Origin: Diploptera punctata | Lineage: Eukaryota > Arthropoda > Insecta > Blattodea > Blaberidae | NCBI GenBank assembly: GCA_030220185.1 | Contig: JASPKZ010009699.1 | Span: forward strand, 60,922-124,921 | Direction: 5' to 3' | Length of the DNA: 64,000 bases | Shown here: piece after piece, positions 18,283 through 30,010 of the stretch | How positions within the stretch are numbered: the first letter of the stretch is position 1 | Layout of the letters: every line of letters begins with the position of its first letter | Notes under the pieces: model-generated | Databases searched by the model: none | What the model saw: only the letters and a program-made list of their open reading frames with translations | Told to the model about the DNA's origin: nothing | Program-made: the position numbers and the translations under genes

Positions 18283-19087
18283 TAATAACTTGAAATCAAC
18301 ACGCACACACTATTGAGTAACACTAAGAAATTAGGACTGGAAGTAAATATCAGTAAAACTAAATATATGGTCACACGTAGAAATACATTATATAATGGAA
18401 ATGGACAGCTAATGACAAATGAGGGAAATTTTGAGGAATTGGCTGAATTCAAATACCTAGGAACAATAATCACAAATAGGAATGAGATGCACAAAGAAAT
18501 TAAACATAGGCTCAATTCTGGAAATGCATGCTATTATGCATTGCAGAGACTTTTGATGTCCCAACTCCTTTCAAAAAACGTTAAGCTGAAAATATATAAA
18601 ACTGTTATTCTACCAGTTATATTATATGGGTGCGAAACATGGACTCTTACTTTAAGGGAGGAAATGAGATTACGAGTATTTGAGAATAAAGTTCTTAGGA
18701 AAATTTTTGGACCAAAGAGAGATGAACAGACAGGTGAATGGAGAAGACGACATAACAATGAACTACATGGTCTTTATAGGAAGCCAGATATAATAAGAAC
18801 AGTTAAGTCCCGTAGACTGCGATGGGCAGGACATGTTGCGCGTATGGGGAATGAAAGATGTGCATGGAAACTTCTTGTAGGAAAGCCAGAAGGAAAACGC
18901 CCAGTTGGTAGACCAAGAATGAGGTGGGAGAACAACATTAACTATGATTTGAGGGAAGTAGATTATACAGGGAATGATTGGAAAGCATTAGCTCAGGATA
19001 GGGATGTATGGAGAGCTTATGTCCGTGCGGCCATGAACCTACGGGTTCGATAGTGCCAGTGAGTAAGTGAGTAAGTAATAACTTGAA
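18283..19087 (+). mobile_element. LINE-A, best-preserved C-terminal copy, 12-bp TSD
   Basis: The insert 18295-19075 is flanked by the perfect duplication TAATAACTTGAA (18283-18294 and 19076-19087). The tail is GTGCCAGTGAGTAAGTGAGT. It starts just after the catalytic YADD region known from the copies at 32.4 and 43.6 kb. Confidence 0.9.
18313..19053 (+). pseudogene. LINE-A reverse transcriptase, open C-terminal 246 codons
   Basis: The longest uninterrupted LINE-A frame. From the N side: LSNTKKLGLEVNISKTKYMV (just downstream of YADD in other copies), EFKYLGTIIT (the FxYLG motif of non-LTR reverse transcriptases), VILPVILYGCETWTL (thumb and connection), GPKRDEQTGEWRRRHNNELH, LRWAGHVARMGNER, RPVGRPRMRWENNINYDLRE and a terminal AAMNLRVR. 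The catalytic palm and the upstream endonuclease are missing through 5' truncation, so the protein would be inactive although open. An intact frame suggests recent insertion. Confidence 0.9.
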
Positions 19088-19464
19088 CTATAGTATTAAA
19101 ATATTTAAGATACTTGAATGATATTTTTAATTGTTTTAGCAAATTTATTAAGAAAAATGGTATGCAGACTTACCCATCAGCTACTCTTCAACAGACAGAC
19201 ACGAGTCCCCTATTTTACCAGAGTTATATACTAAGCTTTTGACCTACATCTCCAACTAACTGTATTAAACATTCCATTAGTCTAAATTCACAGATTTTAC
19301 AGTTAGCCTTGAAAACTTTGTTTCTGCCATAAGCCAAAATTCTGTCCTGAAATATAATATGTCTAAATGGTTTATTTCAACAACTGTTTTTATTTGGAAT
19401 AATTAAAATAATCTATGAAATAATTAAATATCTATGTAAAATACTCTATGTATTCGTAACAATA

Positions 19465-19670
19465 ATTCCGATTTACGAATATTATTACAGTTATCCGATT
19501 AATTGCTAAAGTCATCGATAATTTTCCCCACTACATCTTTAAGCCTATAATAAACAGCTAATATAACTATTATTTATGATCAGTGATGATCTTTCTGCCC
19601 CTCTTGTATTTAATTTTTAAGTCCCTAATCAAATATCATGGGACAGAGTATATAGAGACTGAATGATGTT
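19465..19670. other. Short spacer
   Basis: Nothing recognised. Confidence 0.4.
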
Positions 19671-19673
19671 AAC

Positions 19674-20323
19674 AGGGTGCCTCTAAAGTAATTATCCATT
19701 TTCATGAAAACACTACCTTTTTTTTTTCCTTTCTTTGCATAGCTGTTAGCTTAGTGCAGCATGTTTGTCACGAGAGAACGGAGTCATTGTTTGTGCACGG
19801 TTTCGCGAGGGTCGTATGAAGACACCAGAGCTGAAAATATCATAAATTCCGTAAACCAGCCCCAACAAAAGCACGCATCCGTCTGCTTGTAAACAATTAT
19901 AAGCGTACCGGCAGTGTATGTGATGAGGCACGTCGTTGTCGAACGTACGTATCAGCAGAAAGAATGCAGTAGATTTAAATTGCCAGTGAGAGTCTGAACG
20001 CGTCAACTGGACGTCTCTGTAGGGAGTTGAATGCCCCTCGGAAAACAATGTGGAAAATTCTACGTTTCACTCTACGAAAACGTCCTCATTATGTCTGCTT
20101 GATTTACGAAATCGTATCACAGAAGCAGCAGGTTTTTTATAGTTTAAATGATAAGAATAAATTTCGCTTCACAGCTGAAAGATGGAGTACGGTAAGTATT
20201 TTGACCTAGGTGGCGATCATGTTGTAAGGCAGTAAAATATGTATATAACTTCGCAATAACTTTCATTTTTTAATAAGTGCTTTCCTTCATTGGAATGGAT
20301 AGTGATTTTAGAGACACCCTGCA
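19674..20323 (+). mobile_element. Tc1/mariner-like transposon relic
   Basis: Termini CAGGGTGCCTCTAAAGTAAT (left) and, reverse-complemented, CAGGGTGTCTCTAAAATCAC (right), each followed by ATCCATT, are inverted repeats of about 35 bases. The inside holds a transposase N-terminal fragment. The element is about 650 bases, too short for an autonomous copy. Confidence 0.75.
19765..20115 (+). pseudogene. Transposase N-terminal HTH fragment
   Basis: Plus-strand pieces in shifting frames: RERSHCLCTVSRGSYEDTRA, LVNNYKRTGSVCDEARRCR, SESLNASTGRLCRELNAPRK and TMWKILRFTLRKRPHYV. They follow the Tc1/mariner-type N-terminus (a TGSV-x-D linker, then a second helix-turn-helix with S-x-R-x-x-SRELN-x-P). The DDE domain is gone and several frameshifts are present. 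Confidence 0.65.
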
Positions 20324-20424
20324 GTTTGTTAAAAATATAGCTAGGTATATAGGTTCGTGTACATGTGGAGGCTATTTTAAGAACGACTGAGGTAAATTTT
20401 CTTAAATTGTGAGAAGTAATGTTG

Positions 20425-20550
20425 GTCGGCCATGGTGGTCTAAAGGATATGTTCCTTGCCTCAAGTCCCGACGGTTCAAATACGGCAGGGGTTACGAGTT
20501 GAAGATATAAAGAAGATTTCAAACAATAACTGAACTTATCCCTAGACTTA
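20425..20550 (-). repeat. SINE-4 head fragment
   Basis: Minus strand GTATTTGAACCGTCGGGACT with TGAGGCAAGGAACATATCC matches the SINE-4 tRNA-like head with its A and B boxes degraded. Confidence 0.55.
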
Positions 20551-20639
20551 GTGTTATGCGGGACTATAATAAAAACGTATTTATATAACACCTTTTAATT
20601 ATATTATTATCATTCAATTTTGTTAATACATTGACTATT

Positions 20640-22775
20640 TAACTCATAGAGCGATCATCATGCATCTTCCTGTTGATAATCGTTCCACTTTCTGTTGATA
20701 ATAATCGTGCCTTTTCCTGTTTTGATAATCGTGCCTTTCTGTTGATAATAATCGTGCCTCTTTCTGTTGATAATAATCGTGCCTCTTCCTGTTGATAATC
20801 GTGCTTCTTCGTGTTGATTATAAGCATGCTCTTTTCCTGTTGATAATCGTGCCTCTTCATGTTGATAATAATCGTGCCTATTCCTGTTGATAATCGTGCC
20901 TCATTCTGTTGATAATAATCGTGTCTTTTACTGTTGATAATCGTGCCTCTTTCTGTTGATAATAATCGTGCCTTCTCCTGTTGATAATCGTGCCTCTTTC
21001 TGTTGATAATAATCGTGCCTTTTCCTGTTGATAATCGTGCCTCTTCCTGTTGATAATAATCGTGCCTCTTACTGCTGATTATCGTGCCTCTTCCTGTTGA
21101 TAATAATCGTGCCTTTTCCTGTTGATAATGGTGCCTCTTTATGTTGATAATAATCGTGCCTCTTCCTGTTGATGATCGTGCCTCTTCCTGTTGATAATAA
21201 TCGAGTCTTTTCCTGTTGATAATCGTGCCTCTTTCTGTTGATAATAATCGTACATTTTCCTGTTGACAATCGTGCCTCTTCCTGTTGATAATAATTGTGC
21301 CTTTTACTGCTGATAATCGTGCCTTTTCCTGTTGATAATCGTGCCTCTTTCCGTTGATAATAATCGTGTTTTTCCTGTTGATAATCGTGCCTCTTTCTGT
21401 TGATAATAATCGTGGCTTTTCCTGTTGATAATCGTGCCTCTTTCTGTTGATAATAATCGTGCCGTTTCCTGTTGATAATAATCGTGCCGTTTCATGTTGA
21501 TAATCGTGCCTTTCCTGTTGATAATAATCGTGCCTTTTACTGCTGATTATAGTGCCTCTTCCTGTTGATAATAATCGTGCCTTTTCCTGTTGATAATCGT
21601 GCCTCTTTCTGTTGATAATATTCGTGCCTTTTACTGCTGATAATCGTGCCTCTTCCTGTTGATAATGGTGCCTCTTCCTGTTGATAATAATCGTGCCGTT
21701 TCCTGCTGATAATCGTGCCTCCTTCGGTTGATAATAATCGTGCCTTTTCATGTTGATAATTGTGCGTCTTCCTGTTGATAATTATCGTGCATCTTCCTGT
21801 TGATAATCGTGCCTCTTTGTGTTGAAAATAATCTTGCCTTTTACTGCTGATAATCGTGCATCTTCCTGTTGATAATCGTGCCTCTTTGTGTTGAAAATAA
21901 TCTTGCCTTTTACTGCTGATAATCGTGCATCTTCCTGTTGATAATCGTGCCTCTTTGTGTTGAAAATAATCTTGCCTTTTACTGCTGATAATCGTGCATC
22001 TTCCTGTTGATAATCGTGCCTATTCCTGTTGATAATCGTGTCTCTTCCTGTTGATAATAATCGTGTCTTCTCCTGTTGATAATCGTACCTCTTTCTGTTG
22101 ATAATAATCGTGCATTTTTTGTTGATAACAATCGTGCCTCTTCCTGTTGATAATCGTGCCTCTTTCTGTTGATAATAATCGTGCCTCTTCCTGTTGATAA
22201 TTGTGCCTCTTTCTGTTGATAATAATCTTGTCTCTGCCTGTTGATAATCGTGCCTCTTTCTGTTGATAATAATAGTGCCTTTTCCTTTTGATAATAATCG
22301 TGCCTCTTCCTGTTGATGATCGTGCATCTTTCTGTTGATAACAATCGTCCCTTATCCTGTTGATAATCGTGCCTCTTCCTGTTGATAATCGTGCCTCTTT
22401 CTGTTGATAGTAATCGTGCCTCTTACTATTGATAATAATCGTGCCTTTGACTGCTGATAATCGTGCATCTTCCTGTTGATAATCGTGCCTCTTTCTGTTG
22501 ATAATAATCGTGCCCCTTACTGTTGATAAATTTGCCTCATTCTGTTGATAATAATCGTGCCTTTTACTCCTGATAATCGTGCATCTTCGTCTTGATAATC
22601 ATGCCTCTTTCTGTTGATAATAATCGTGGCTTTTCCTGTTGATAATAATCGTGCCTCTTCCTGTTGATAATCGTGTCTCTTTCTGTTGATAATAATCGTG
22701 CCTCTTCCTGTTGATATTCGTGCATCTTTCTGTTGATAATCGTGCCATTACCAGTTGATAATCATGCCTCTTCTC
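20640..22775 (-). repeat. Minisatellite of 22- and 25-base units
   Basis: About 2.1 kb of tandem CTGTTGATAATCGTGCCTCT and CTGTTGATAATAATCGTGCC units. They often alternate as a 47-base dimer; the longer unit adds one ATA triplet. Near 21786-22004 a 69-base higher-order unit with TGTGTTGAAAATAATCTTGC is repeated about three times almost exactly. On the minus strand the unit lacks stops in all three frames, which explains open frames up to 370 codons made of RHDYYQQ, ARLLSTG and GTIIINR peptides. No coding function is inferred. Confidence 0.95.
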
Positions 22776-23395
22776 TGTTCGTAATGAGAGATATCTCCGT
22801 AAATTAACGTCTTTGACAAGGGTACAGATGCATTAATATACAATCGATATGATACAGCAAGAAATGCAAAAAAAAAAAACTTTAAAAAAAAAGTTAGTTC
22901 TTTTGCTCTAAAAAAATAATTAAATGGTCAATAATGAATCTGAATTATTGTTCATAGTCATTTCTCATATAATCATCTGTTATTATTTTGCTCAAACCCA
23001 AAGAGATTTGACAGTAAAGATATGCTACTTTTAAGTATCCAGCAGCCTTAAAAATCGCGGGGTTGTAAGATCGTAATACACAATCTCACATTTGGTAAAT
23101 ATTAACATTATAATATTTAGCTATGATGTTGTAGCATCTCTAAATGGTGTTATTCGCGGTTAATAGTCACTAGACAAAATCAACGCGCGATGGAGATTTT
23201 TACTAGACTTCGTCCTCGTGATTTTTCAGAAAGGCAAAACCTCTGGTTACATTACTCTAGATAGTGCAATTTGTTTTCTAAATATAATAATATTACTACG
23301 TTGTCATTATTTTCCATATACTCACTGATTTTATTATTTCTAATACTTTTTTATTTATATACAGATTTTTCAATGTTGACACATAACCTGAAGTT
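22776..23395. other. Spacer, nothing recognised
   Basis: A-rich runs near 22870 and AT-rich sequence. No gene or repeat partner in the window. Confidence 0.4.
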
Positions 23396-23399
23396 TAAT

Positions 23400-23610
23400 T
23401 TTTTTCACCATTCGTCCCTATCCATCAACTTCATATACTCCAGGTCCCTTATTCTCATTGAAGTTCTTATTTCATCCATTCACGAATTTCGAGGTATTCT
23501 TTTTTTGTTCTTCTTCCAGGTGGAGACAATTTGAATATTTTCTGGCTAACATTTCTGCTTGAATTCGACGCACGTGCCCATTCCAATTTTTTAATTTAAT
23601 CTGCTGTTGA
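23400..23610 (-). pseudogene. LINE C-terminal fragment
   Basis: The minus strand reads LKNWNGHVRRIQAEMLARKY and LHLEEEQKKNTSKFVNG-like scraps, the post-reverse-transcriptase GHV-x-RI region of an insect LINE. Short and broken. Confidence 0.5.
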
Positions 23611-23644
23611 ATATTAAATATTTATTTTTTCTCGTATTGCATTA

Positions 23645-23985
23645 TTTATGTGAATGGAGAAGACAACATATCATTGAATTTCATGGTCTATATAGGAAAC
23701 CAGATTTACTAAAAACCGTTAAGTCTCGTAGACGTCGATGGGCAGGACATGTGGCACGAATGGAGAATGAAAGACCTGCATGGAAATGTCTTGTAGGAAA
23801 ACCAGAAGGAAGACGCCCAGTTGGTAGACAAAATATGAGGTAATAGAATAACATTTACAAAGAATTAAAATAAGTATTTTATGCAGGGAATAATTGGAAA
23901 TTTTTATTTCAGGATAGGGATATATGGAAAGCTTATGTCCGCGCTGCCATGGACCTGTGGAATCGATAGTTCCAGTGAGTTATTT
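23645..23985 (+). pseudogene. LINE-A 3' part
   Basis: EWRRQHIIEFHGLYRKPDLL, RRRWAGHVARMENERPAWK and GRRPVGRQNMR are readable before a stop near 23841. The 3' end GAATCGATAGTTCCAGTGAG follows. More diverged than the 18.3 kb copy. Confidence 0.8.
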
Positions 23986-24076
23986 ATTTAGTTGTGGCTT
24001 TATTTATTGTTTTCCATTTTTTGTAGATCTTGCTCGTCTCTTCAAGAAATCCATTTCCATCGACACGAGGTTTTGT

Positions 24077-24078
<2 letters not shown>

Positions 24079-24162
<84 letters not shown>

Positions 24163-24180
24163 TAATAATAATAATAATAA
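24079..24180. repeat. AAT microsatellite, about 34 units
   Basis: Long run with one GAT. It marks the left edge of segmental duplication unit A. A similar AAT-rich run precedes unit B near 38268-38350. Confidence 0.95.
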
Positions 24181-25226
24181 TATCGAGCCACTTGGCTAAA
24201 ACGGCAACGTTTAAGGCTTCTTATTCTTGAAGTTTCGGCTTCAAGTTCGCAGCGACCAAGTTGACAGATTTTCTTTTCTTTCTTTTATTCAGTCCTAAGA
24301 ACAAATTTTTAATTGCAATTTCATTACCAGGATCCATATCATCATATTCACAATTTCACACTCAGATTTAAAATAAATATTAAAAAAAAAGATTAGGAAT
24401 TAGATGTTAAAACGTATAGAAGTAAATCAAATTTATTCCCTTAATTAACAGTACATTTAAGTTAAAAATACAAATCGTATTTTGATATATCTTAAAATAT
24501 TCAATCTTAAATAACTTGCATCAATAAATCCTGAAATATTATCATACGTAAACAGTTTATTACGCAGGAACTATCTGGGACGGAAATATGGAATTTCCAT
24601 GACAATTTACTCACTATACAATGAACCACAATTATCAGTTCTAGTAAAATCTATTTGTGCATACATAGAAGATTCCAAGGAAAAAAGTAAAATATACAAT
24701 TTTTCTAATTTACAATTCAATCATATCCTAGATTCACAAAGTACGAGTATTATGGGAACAACAACTAAACTGTTAAGGCATTTTTTATAATAAGGAGAAA
24801 ATGGCATAGTGGTGTAATAAGTCAGTGTTTTTACAATAACGAGTAGAGTACAATGTTGTGAAGAAGAAATTGCATACTGTATTTCAGATGCATCAACAAT
24901 AAATATCATCACTTAAAATAATACATATCGCCATCATTATCAATATTAAGCTAACTTGATATGAAAACTGACAAATAAAACACTGTTTTCCTGAAAATCA
25001 AGAAAACATTACTTACACCACTATACCTACCCCTTCATATACACGCTCCTATAGTTAAAATTTAAGGATCTCATTTGGTACAGATTGATGCGAACACCAT
25101 ACCTCAATATGTATGCGTAGGTCAAATTGCAATTATATATAAATTAATCCATAGTGATTAGTTAAGGATATTTAAGCAATGAAGTTAATTAAGCAATACA
25201 AATTGTAAAACCACATTTTACAGACA

Positions 25227-27153
25227 TCAGAATAATTGCTTAGATAAAACTAACTCTATAATAAAAACAGCAATACTTAAAATATACCCAATAACAAGAT
25301 ACATAAATGGTGACGTCATGTGGAGCATAGACAGTGGTACATATTCATGTATATAAGTTTTTTCTAGTCTCTTTCCACGTATCCAACCAGATGGATCTGA
25401 AAATGTTTCAACAATTTTATCCACGATTCCAGCCTCCACTAAACTATTTGTTACCTTGTTAACAGCATCAACAAATGGATTGCTGGCGTACATATGCAAT
25501 GTTCTATGTACACTTATACCTTCCTCAGTAAACATATGGAATACTGATGTAGAACCATCAGGGAAATGCAACTGTGAAACGTACGAAAACCGTTCTTCAG
25601 TTGTTAACGCTGCCACACTTGAATTACGAAAGCAGCTATTTAACATTTCTCAATCGTTATCAAACATAAACAATTTTGGTTTATTTGTGTACATCATTAT
25701 ATTTCTGTGATAATAAACCTCTGGTGTTATTGCTAAAAGGAAATTTGATTGTTCCAGTTCGTCAAAATTATTTATTTGATGCATTTTTCCAGGATCTATA
25801 AAATAGCTTGTAATGAAAGTTTGAAAAATAAGATTTAGAGCATTTGATATTAATATCCATGCTAAGAAAATTACTCTTACTTTTGTTTTCTTTAATATTT
25901 CATCAACAGAAATGTTTAAAACACACCCCAAGAGGTAAAAACATATTTAAAAATGTCAGTTTTCTTGGATGTATTGATAAACTTCATTGTTGTTGATACA
26001 AGAAAGAGACTTGATATAATCAATAACCAAGTTTCAAATTTGAAAACTTTTGTTATGTTAGACCAATGTGGATGTGATGCAGAACGAGGCACAAACCAAT
26101 TATATACTTCAGTATAGTACCTTAACATGTATTTTATTGTGTCAGTATATGCATAACCTAATGAAATAGTAATTCTTGGTGAATCAACCCTTTCTGTTAT
26201 ATTTTCTATTTCAATGCCTAATTTATTTGAAATTATTGATATCAATGTATATTCAATACCACCTTTTATATTACCTCCTGTTGTTGATATTGAATATGGT
26301 GGATTGTGAAGTCCACGTATTTGAAATTTGCATTTCCTGCTGGTTGTTTCTGCTCTTGTCTTATATAATAGCGTTGAAGTGTATTTGTTATCAGTGCAAT
26401 CACTGTAAATTACTGGTACTTGTTTCATATTACCACATCTATCTGATGGCCATCTTACGATATGCAGGTACTTATTCACATATCGATAAATTACAATTGA
26501 ATTTCTTAAAGACAATTCACTAAAAAATTATAAACGGTGTTTATAGTTGATGTTATACCTAATATTATTATCATTAATTTTGCCCTCTGAAAAGATAAAT
26601 TTGGTTTCAATATATAATGATAGTCTATACCTCTTAGGTTTCTTTCATGAATAATAGATATAAATCCATCAAATTTGTCAGTTTCATAACTGCATCCGTT
26701 GAGAAAATTATCAACTGTAATGGTCCATGCTGATAAGGAATGAATATTTTTCAAAATTTCTACTTCCTATGTCTTTGTAAATGTTATTTTTGAAGTCAAG
26801 TTGAAAATCACATTGGAATGTGTGAAAGAATTGGATATTTGTCGAAAAAGTTCGTCTCTAGGCATTCCATGTCCTAACAAATTTATGTCTTGTGAACAAA
26901 AGATTGATTCGTTCTGAACGTATCTTTTGTTCTCAAGTTACTTTGCTGGATTTGATGACCAGTTTCAATATGCTCCGGCGGAATTGTCATTAATATTTCC
27001 CTTTGTTGGAAAGAAATTTTTGGCTATGGCTCCAACACAGTTTACCATATCTTCATCAAGTAGAGAACCCATATTTTCTAGAAAACTAAAACCATTTCTG
27101 TGCATCTGTAACATCGTAAAAATATTTTTAATAACACCGATTCCTACGACCAT
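25227..27153 (-). pseudogene. Divergent ionotropic receptor (IR) pseudogene, copy 1
   Basis: IRs are ligand-gated cation channels of chemosensory neurons related to ionotropic glutamate receptors. In order on the minus strand: N-terminal part (KNIFTMLQMHRNGFSFLENM), ligand-binding lobe S1 (LHNPPYSI, GGIEYTLISIISNKLGIEIE), TM1 (FETWLLIISSLFLV), TM2 with FQTFITSYFIDPGKM in the position of the SYTANLAAFLT motif, lobe S2 (RTLHMYASNPFVDAVNK, EAGIVDKIVETF) and TM3 (MYLVIGYILSIAVFIIELVL). It appears intronless. Breaks: a frame change near 26970, a one-base deletion near 26533, a one-base deletion near 25925, and an in-frame TGA at 25650-25652. Confidence 0.85.
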
Positions 27154-27640
27154 TTCGTGAAAAGCATAAATATAGATCTAATCATAAAACAGAAATAAAA
27201 ATAGTAGTAATTCTGTTAAAATAGTCAGGAATCAATCCGGAATGTAAATATTGTATCTGTAATAGTGATAAACAAGACAATAATCATACCCAAATCGATC
27301 ACGAGACGAGTTTTGCCCATGAACATGGTGACATGACATCAAAGTAAAACACTGAATATTGATATGATAGCCCCGATCATGCCCTGTTGAAAGGGGAAAC
27401 ATATGTCGGGAAAAAAATTGGATATATCGTGTCCTCTTTTATAACCATTAATTTATATGTTCTTTTTATAGGACATTTGCTTCCTAGATTAATTGCTCAC
27501 TGTTTTAGCAGAATTACTAGTAAAGCAAGCTGTTTTATTTTGTATATAATGAATTTTAGTAAAGTTATGCCTGACTACTTAAATTATTGTTGTATTTATA
27601 AATTGCATTTCGTAACTAATCATATGTAAATAATCTTCAT
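27128..27640. mobile_element. Palindromic hammerhead element, copy 2 (in unit A)
   Basis: Inverted arms of about 200 bases around 27345-27372. The left arm, reverse-complemented, reads GGATTGATTCCTGACTATTT then ACAGAATTACTA; the right arm reads AGATTAATTGCTCACTGTTT then GCAGAATTACTA. The left end abuts the first codons of the IR pseudogene. Confidence 0.65.
27372..27412 (+). ncRNA. Decayed hammerhead-like core
   Basis: CCGATCA in the place of CTGATGA (27373-27379), stem II CCCT/AGGG, GAAAC (27396-27400), then ATAT, GTC (27405-27407) and GGGA. Two core substitutions predict loss of activity, while GAAAC and GTC are kept. The left-arm counterpart near 27308-27345 is too decayed to score. Confidence 0.4.
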
Positions 27641-27795
27641 TCAAAGAATGAGGTGAAATATAACATTAACCGTGATTTGATGGAGGTATTTTAAACAGGT
27701 AAGATAGGAAAACATTAGCGCAGATTGGGGATGCACTGAGAGCTTATGTCCACTCAGATATAGAACTGTGATTTCGATATTGCCAGTAATTTAAT
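27640..27795 (+). pseudogene. LINE-A 3' fragment
   Basis: Diverged 3' end: AAGAATGAGGTGAAATATAA, GATTTGATGGAGGTA and TTTCGATATTGCCAGTAA. No partner at the equivalent place in unit B, so it inserted after the duplication or was lost there. Confidence 0.6.
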
Positions 27796-28434
27796 TATTA
27801 TCGTTATTATCGTACACTTAATAACACAGCTCAACAAGGTTTTCTTGACAACAATCTGATTATTGAATTTAGTGCATTTTTCATATTGATTGAGAAATTA
27901 GTCATACATTCTCCATCAGACAAACTTTTTTTTGTGAGAGCTACTTTTGAAAATCTGAGTTTAGCATTCTCTTTTACTTATCATAGGAACCTTCAACCTT
28001 ATATATAGCGTTTTTGTCAAGTCGTATTTAAGTAAATTATGTGAAATATCATGCGAACAGCAAAAGACAAGACTGTGCAGTTTATTCATGTTACGACATG
28101 ATCAGCACTGTTAAAATGGCATTGTGATGTGTTAGCTATAGAAAATTATGACCTAATCCTGAAAATCGTAACCCTAGCCAGAAAATGTGTTACATGTCCC
28201 CTCCGTGAATGCTGATAAAATATAATTACCTATTTGGCATAGTAAATTTGGAATAATGAACAATTTCGTGAAAGCTATGGGTAAATTTCTGATGTATTGC
28301 TGTACTTGAAATCGGAAATATCCAAGAATAATGATGTCAAACTGAAAGAATGAGTGTTTATAGACCATTAATGGCTGATTAACATTTTGAAAGATTTAAG
28401 TCCACTTCAGAAGCAATCTGGCAGTCTTTCAAAA

Positions 28435-28575
28435 ATATATGCTATCACCCATCATGCCATCTGGGTAACGTAACTCCGTCTTCGATGTGCCCCAACCTAA
28501 GAAATGGATTACAACTCCGCCAATGCGAAGGGAGAAAAGCAGAAATGTCCTAACAGAGAACCTGGAGGCAAACAA
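28435..28575 (+). repeat. SINE-5 body fragment
   Basis: Matches the reverse complement of 50810-50935: ATCACCCATCATGCCATCTG, AACTCCGTCTTC, GCCAATGCGAAGGGAGAAA and CAGAAATGTC. The tRNA-like head is absent here. Confidence 0.65.
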
Positions 28576-28629
28576 ACATAGAAATTTTTTCTATAGGGTA
28601 TATCATATTTTAGCTTTTGTTTCACTTAA

Positions 28630-28795
28630 TGTAAGAAACTTGAAGGGAAGCGCCCGGTAGAATGAAGTGCGTAAATGGTATTAACCTTGATTTGAGGGAG
28701 GTGATTATACTGGAAATAAATAAAAAATATTACCTCAGAATAAGGATGTATGGAGGGCTCATACCCACAACCAATCAGTCAGTTAGAAAAATAAT
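28630..28795 (+). pseudogene. LINE-A 3' fragment
   Basis: GAAGGGAAGCGCCCGGTAGA, GATTTGAGGGAGGTGATTAT and AGGATGTATGGAGGGCTCAT follow the LINE-A C-terminus and 3' end. Confidence 0.6.
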
Positions 28796-29219
28796 ATAAC
28801 GCCTCGTCATATCTTCAAATGTTTGGTCACACATAATAAGTTCATTAAATCAAAATAGGACCAAAATGATTTTAGTATTGTGAAGAAATTAGTATAATAT
28901 ATTCCGACTCATAAAGGTGTTTGAGGGGATGGTATTTCGTGATGAAAGTGTTTGTTTGAAATGCTTCCCTAAAAACTGCGATATAATTTGAAGAATTATT
29001 CCCTTTTGTTCTATATATTATCAATTATAATCAATAAGTAGGATTGATAATGATTGCGTCGCTATCAAAACGCGTTGACTATTTTAATATTTAGTTCGTG
29101 ATCTGGTTATTATAGATAATGTTTAATACAATTTTATTATCACCAAGAAGATACTACTTATTAATAAAGTATACCCTGTGATCACATTATATAATAGCTC
29201 ATTATTACACTGCGTTGAC

Positions 29220-30010
29220 CGGGTATTTTTCCTTTCAGGTGAAAATCCTACACCTAACCGTTTTAGAAAATAGAATGAGAGCTAAACTTTCACCGTACCT
29301 GAAAATGTGTACGTATTATACGACACAGCGGAACGTTTACCACCAGTCATAGCAGCACTGTTGCTGCATCGTACTAGCGTAGATACTAACCATGTATAAT
29401 CAGGAACAAATGGCAAATGAAGCACTTACCTAGCTTATTTAGGGTAAGAAAGACCACAGACTGAAGTAAACAAGTGTACACGGGATGACACGGAATTAGT
29501 TTGCAAATCATCCACGAACGAAGCAGGTTAATGTATCGCTATGTCGGCTAGTACAAAGGTATAAATTGTAACGAATCAAACATGCAGGTTGCTAGAGTCA
29601 ATTTTATTTCGGATTTAAGGTAAATACCGTCTTCTAACGGTTAGATTTCGCTCGTTTTTTATAATACCTACGTAGTTGCTACGCCCAAACAAACTAATAC
29701 AAAGGATGATTAATACAATTATATTGTGTATAGTGCAAAGAACCAAACATGGCGGTTGCTAATGTAATTTTCCAATTTCGGATTTCAGGTAAATTCCCAC
29801 TTCTAACGGCCATATTTCGCTGGTTTTCAGAAACAATTTACCTAGATTTATTTGAGAGGATATACTGAGATTCGTTGAAACACATCGAGTATTGCGACCG
29901 CTACAGCGATTTTTAATTTTTCTTTTCAGTGAATTCCTACACCTAATTGTTTTAGGACATTATAGATAGGGAGAGAACACTCTCTGTACTTGAAAAAACT
30001 GTCTGTTTAA
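29220..30010. repeat. Diverged internal repeats
   Basis: A motif of the type TTTCGGATTTCAGGTAAAT ... CTTCTAACGG ... ATTTCGCT occurs near 29600-29665 and 29770-29840, with a weaker copy near 34195-34250. A second motif, GTGAA-x-x-CCTACACCTAA-x-x-GTTTTAG, occurs near 29240 and 29930. Probably an old tandem or transposon remnant; unclassified. Confidence 0.5.

Larger units (their letters stand above)
18114..19464 (+). repeat. Rep-R, copy split by LINE-A
   Basis: Flanks 18114-18294 and 19076-19464 join to match 11205-11740 in order. Everything between is a LINE-A insertion. Confidence 0.8.

Noticed and set aside
20639..21751. 370-codon minus-strand open frame as a protein gene
   Set aside because: It is a read-through of the 22/25-base minisatellite, which lacks stops in all three frames. 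The peptide switches between RHDYYQQ, ARLLSTG and GTIIINR as unit length changes the frame.
20640..22775. CRISPR-like array
   Set aside because: Units are head-to-tail with no unique spacers, and the context is eukaryotic. It is a minisatellite.
23924..24230. Open frames with long asparagine or isoleucine runs
   Set aside because: They translate an AAT microsatellite. The same holds near 1330, 12380, 12800, 14060, 17500 and 36430.
24599..24790. 63-codon open frame downstream of the receptor as a separate gene
   Set aside because: The corresponding stretch in unit B is not open and shows no codon-like pattern of differences.
27408..27629. Plus-strand 80-codon frame as a membrane protein
   Set aside because: It lies in the right arm of the palindromic element. 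The hydrophobic residues come from T-rich sequence and the frame is not conserved in the 16.5 or 48.7 kb arms.
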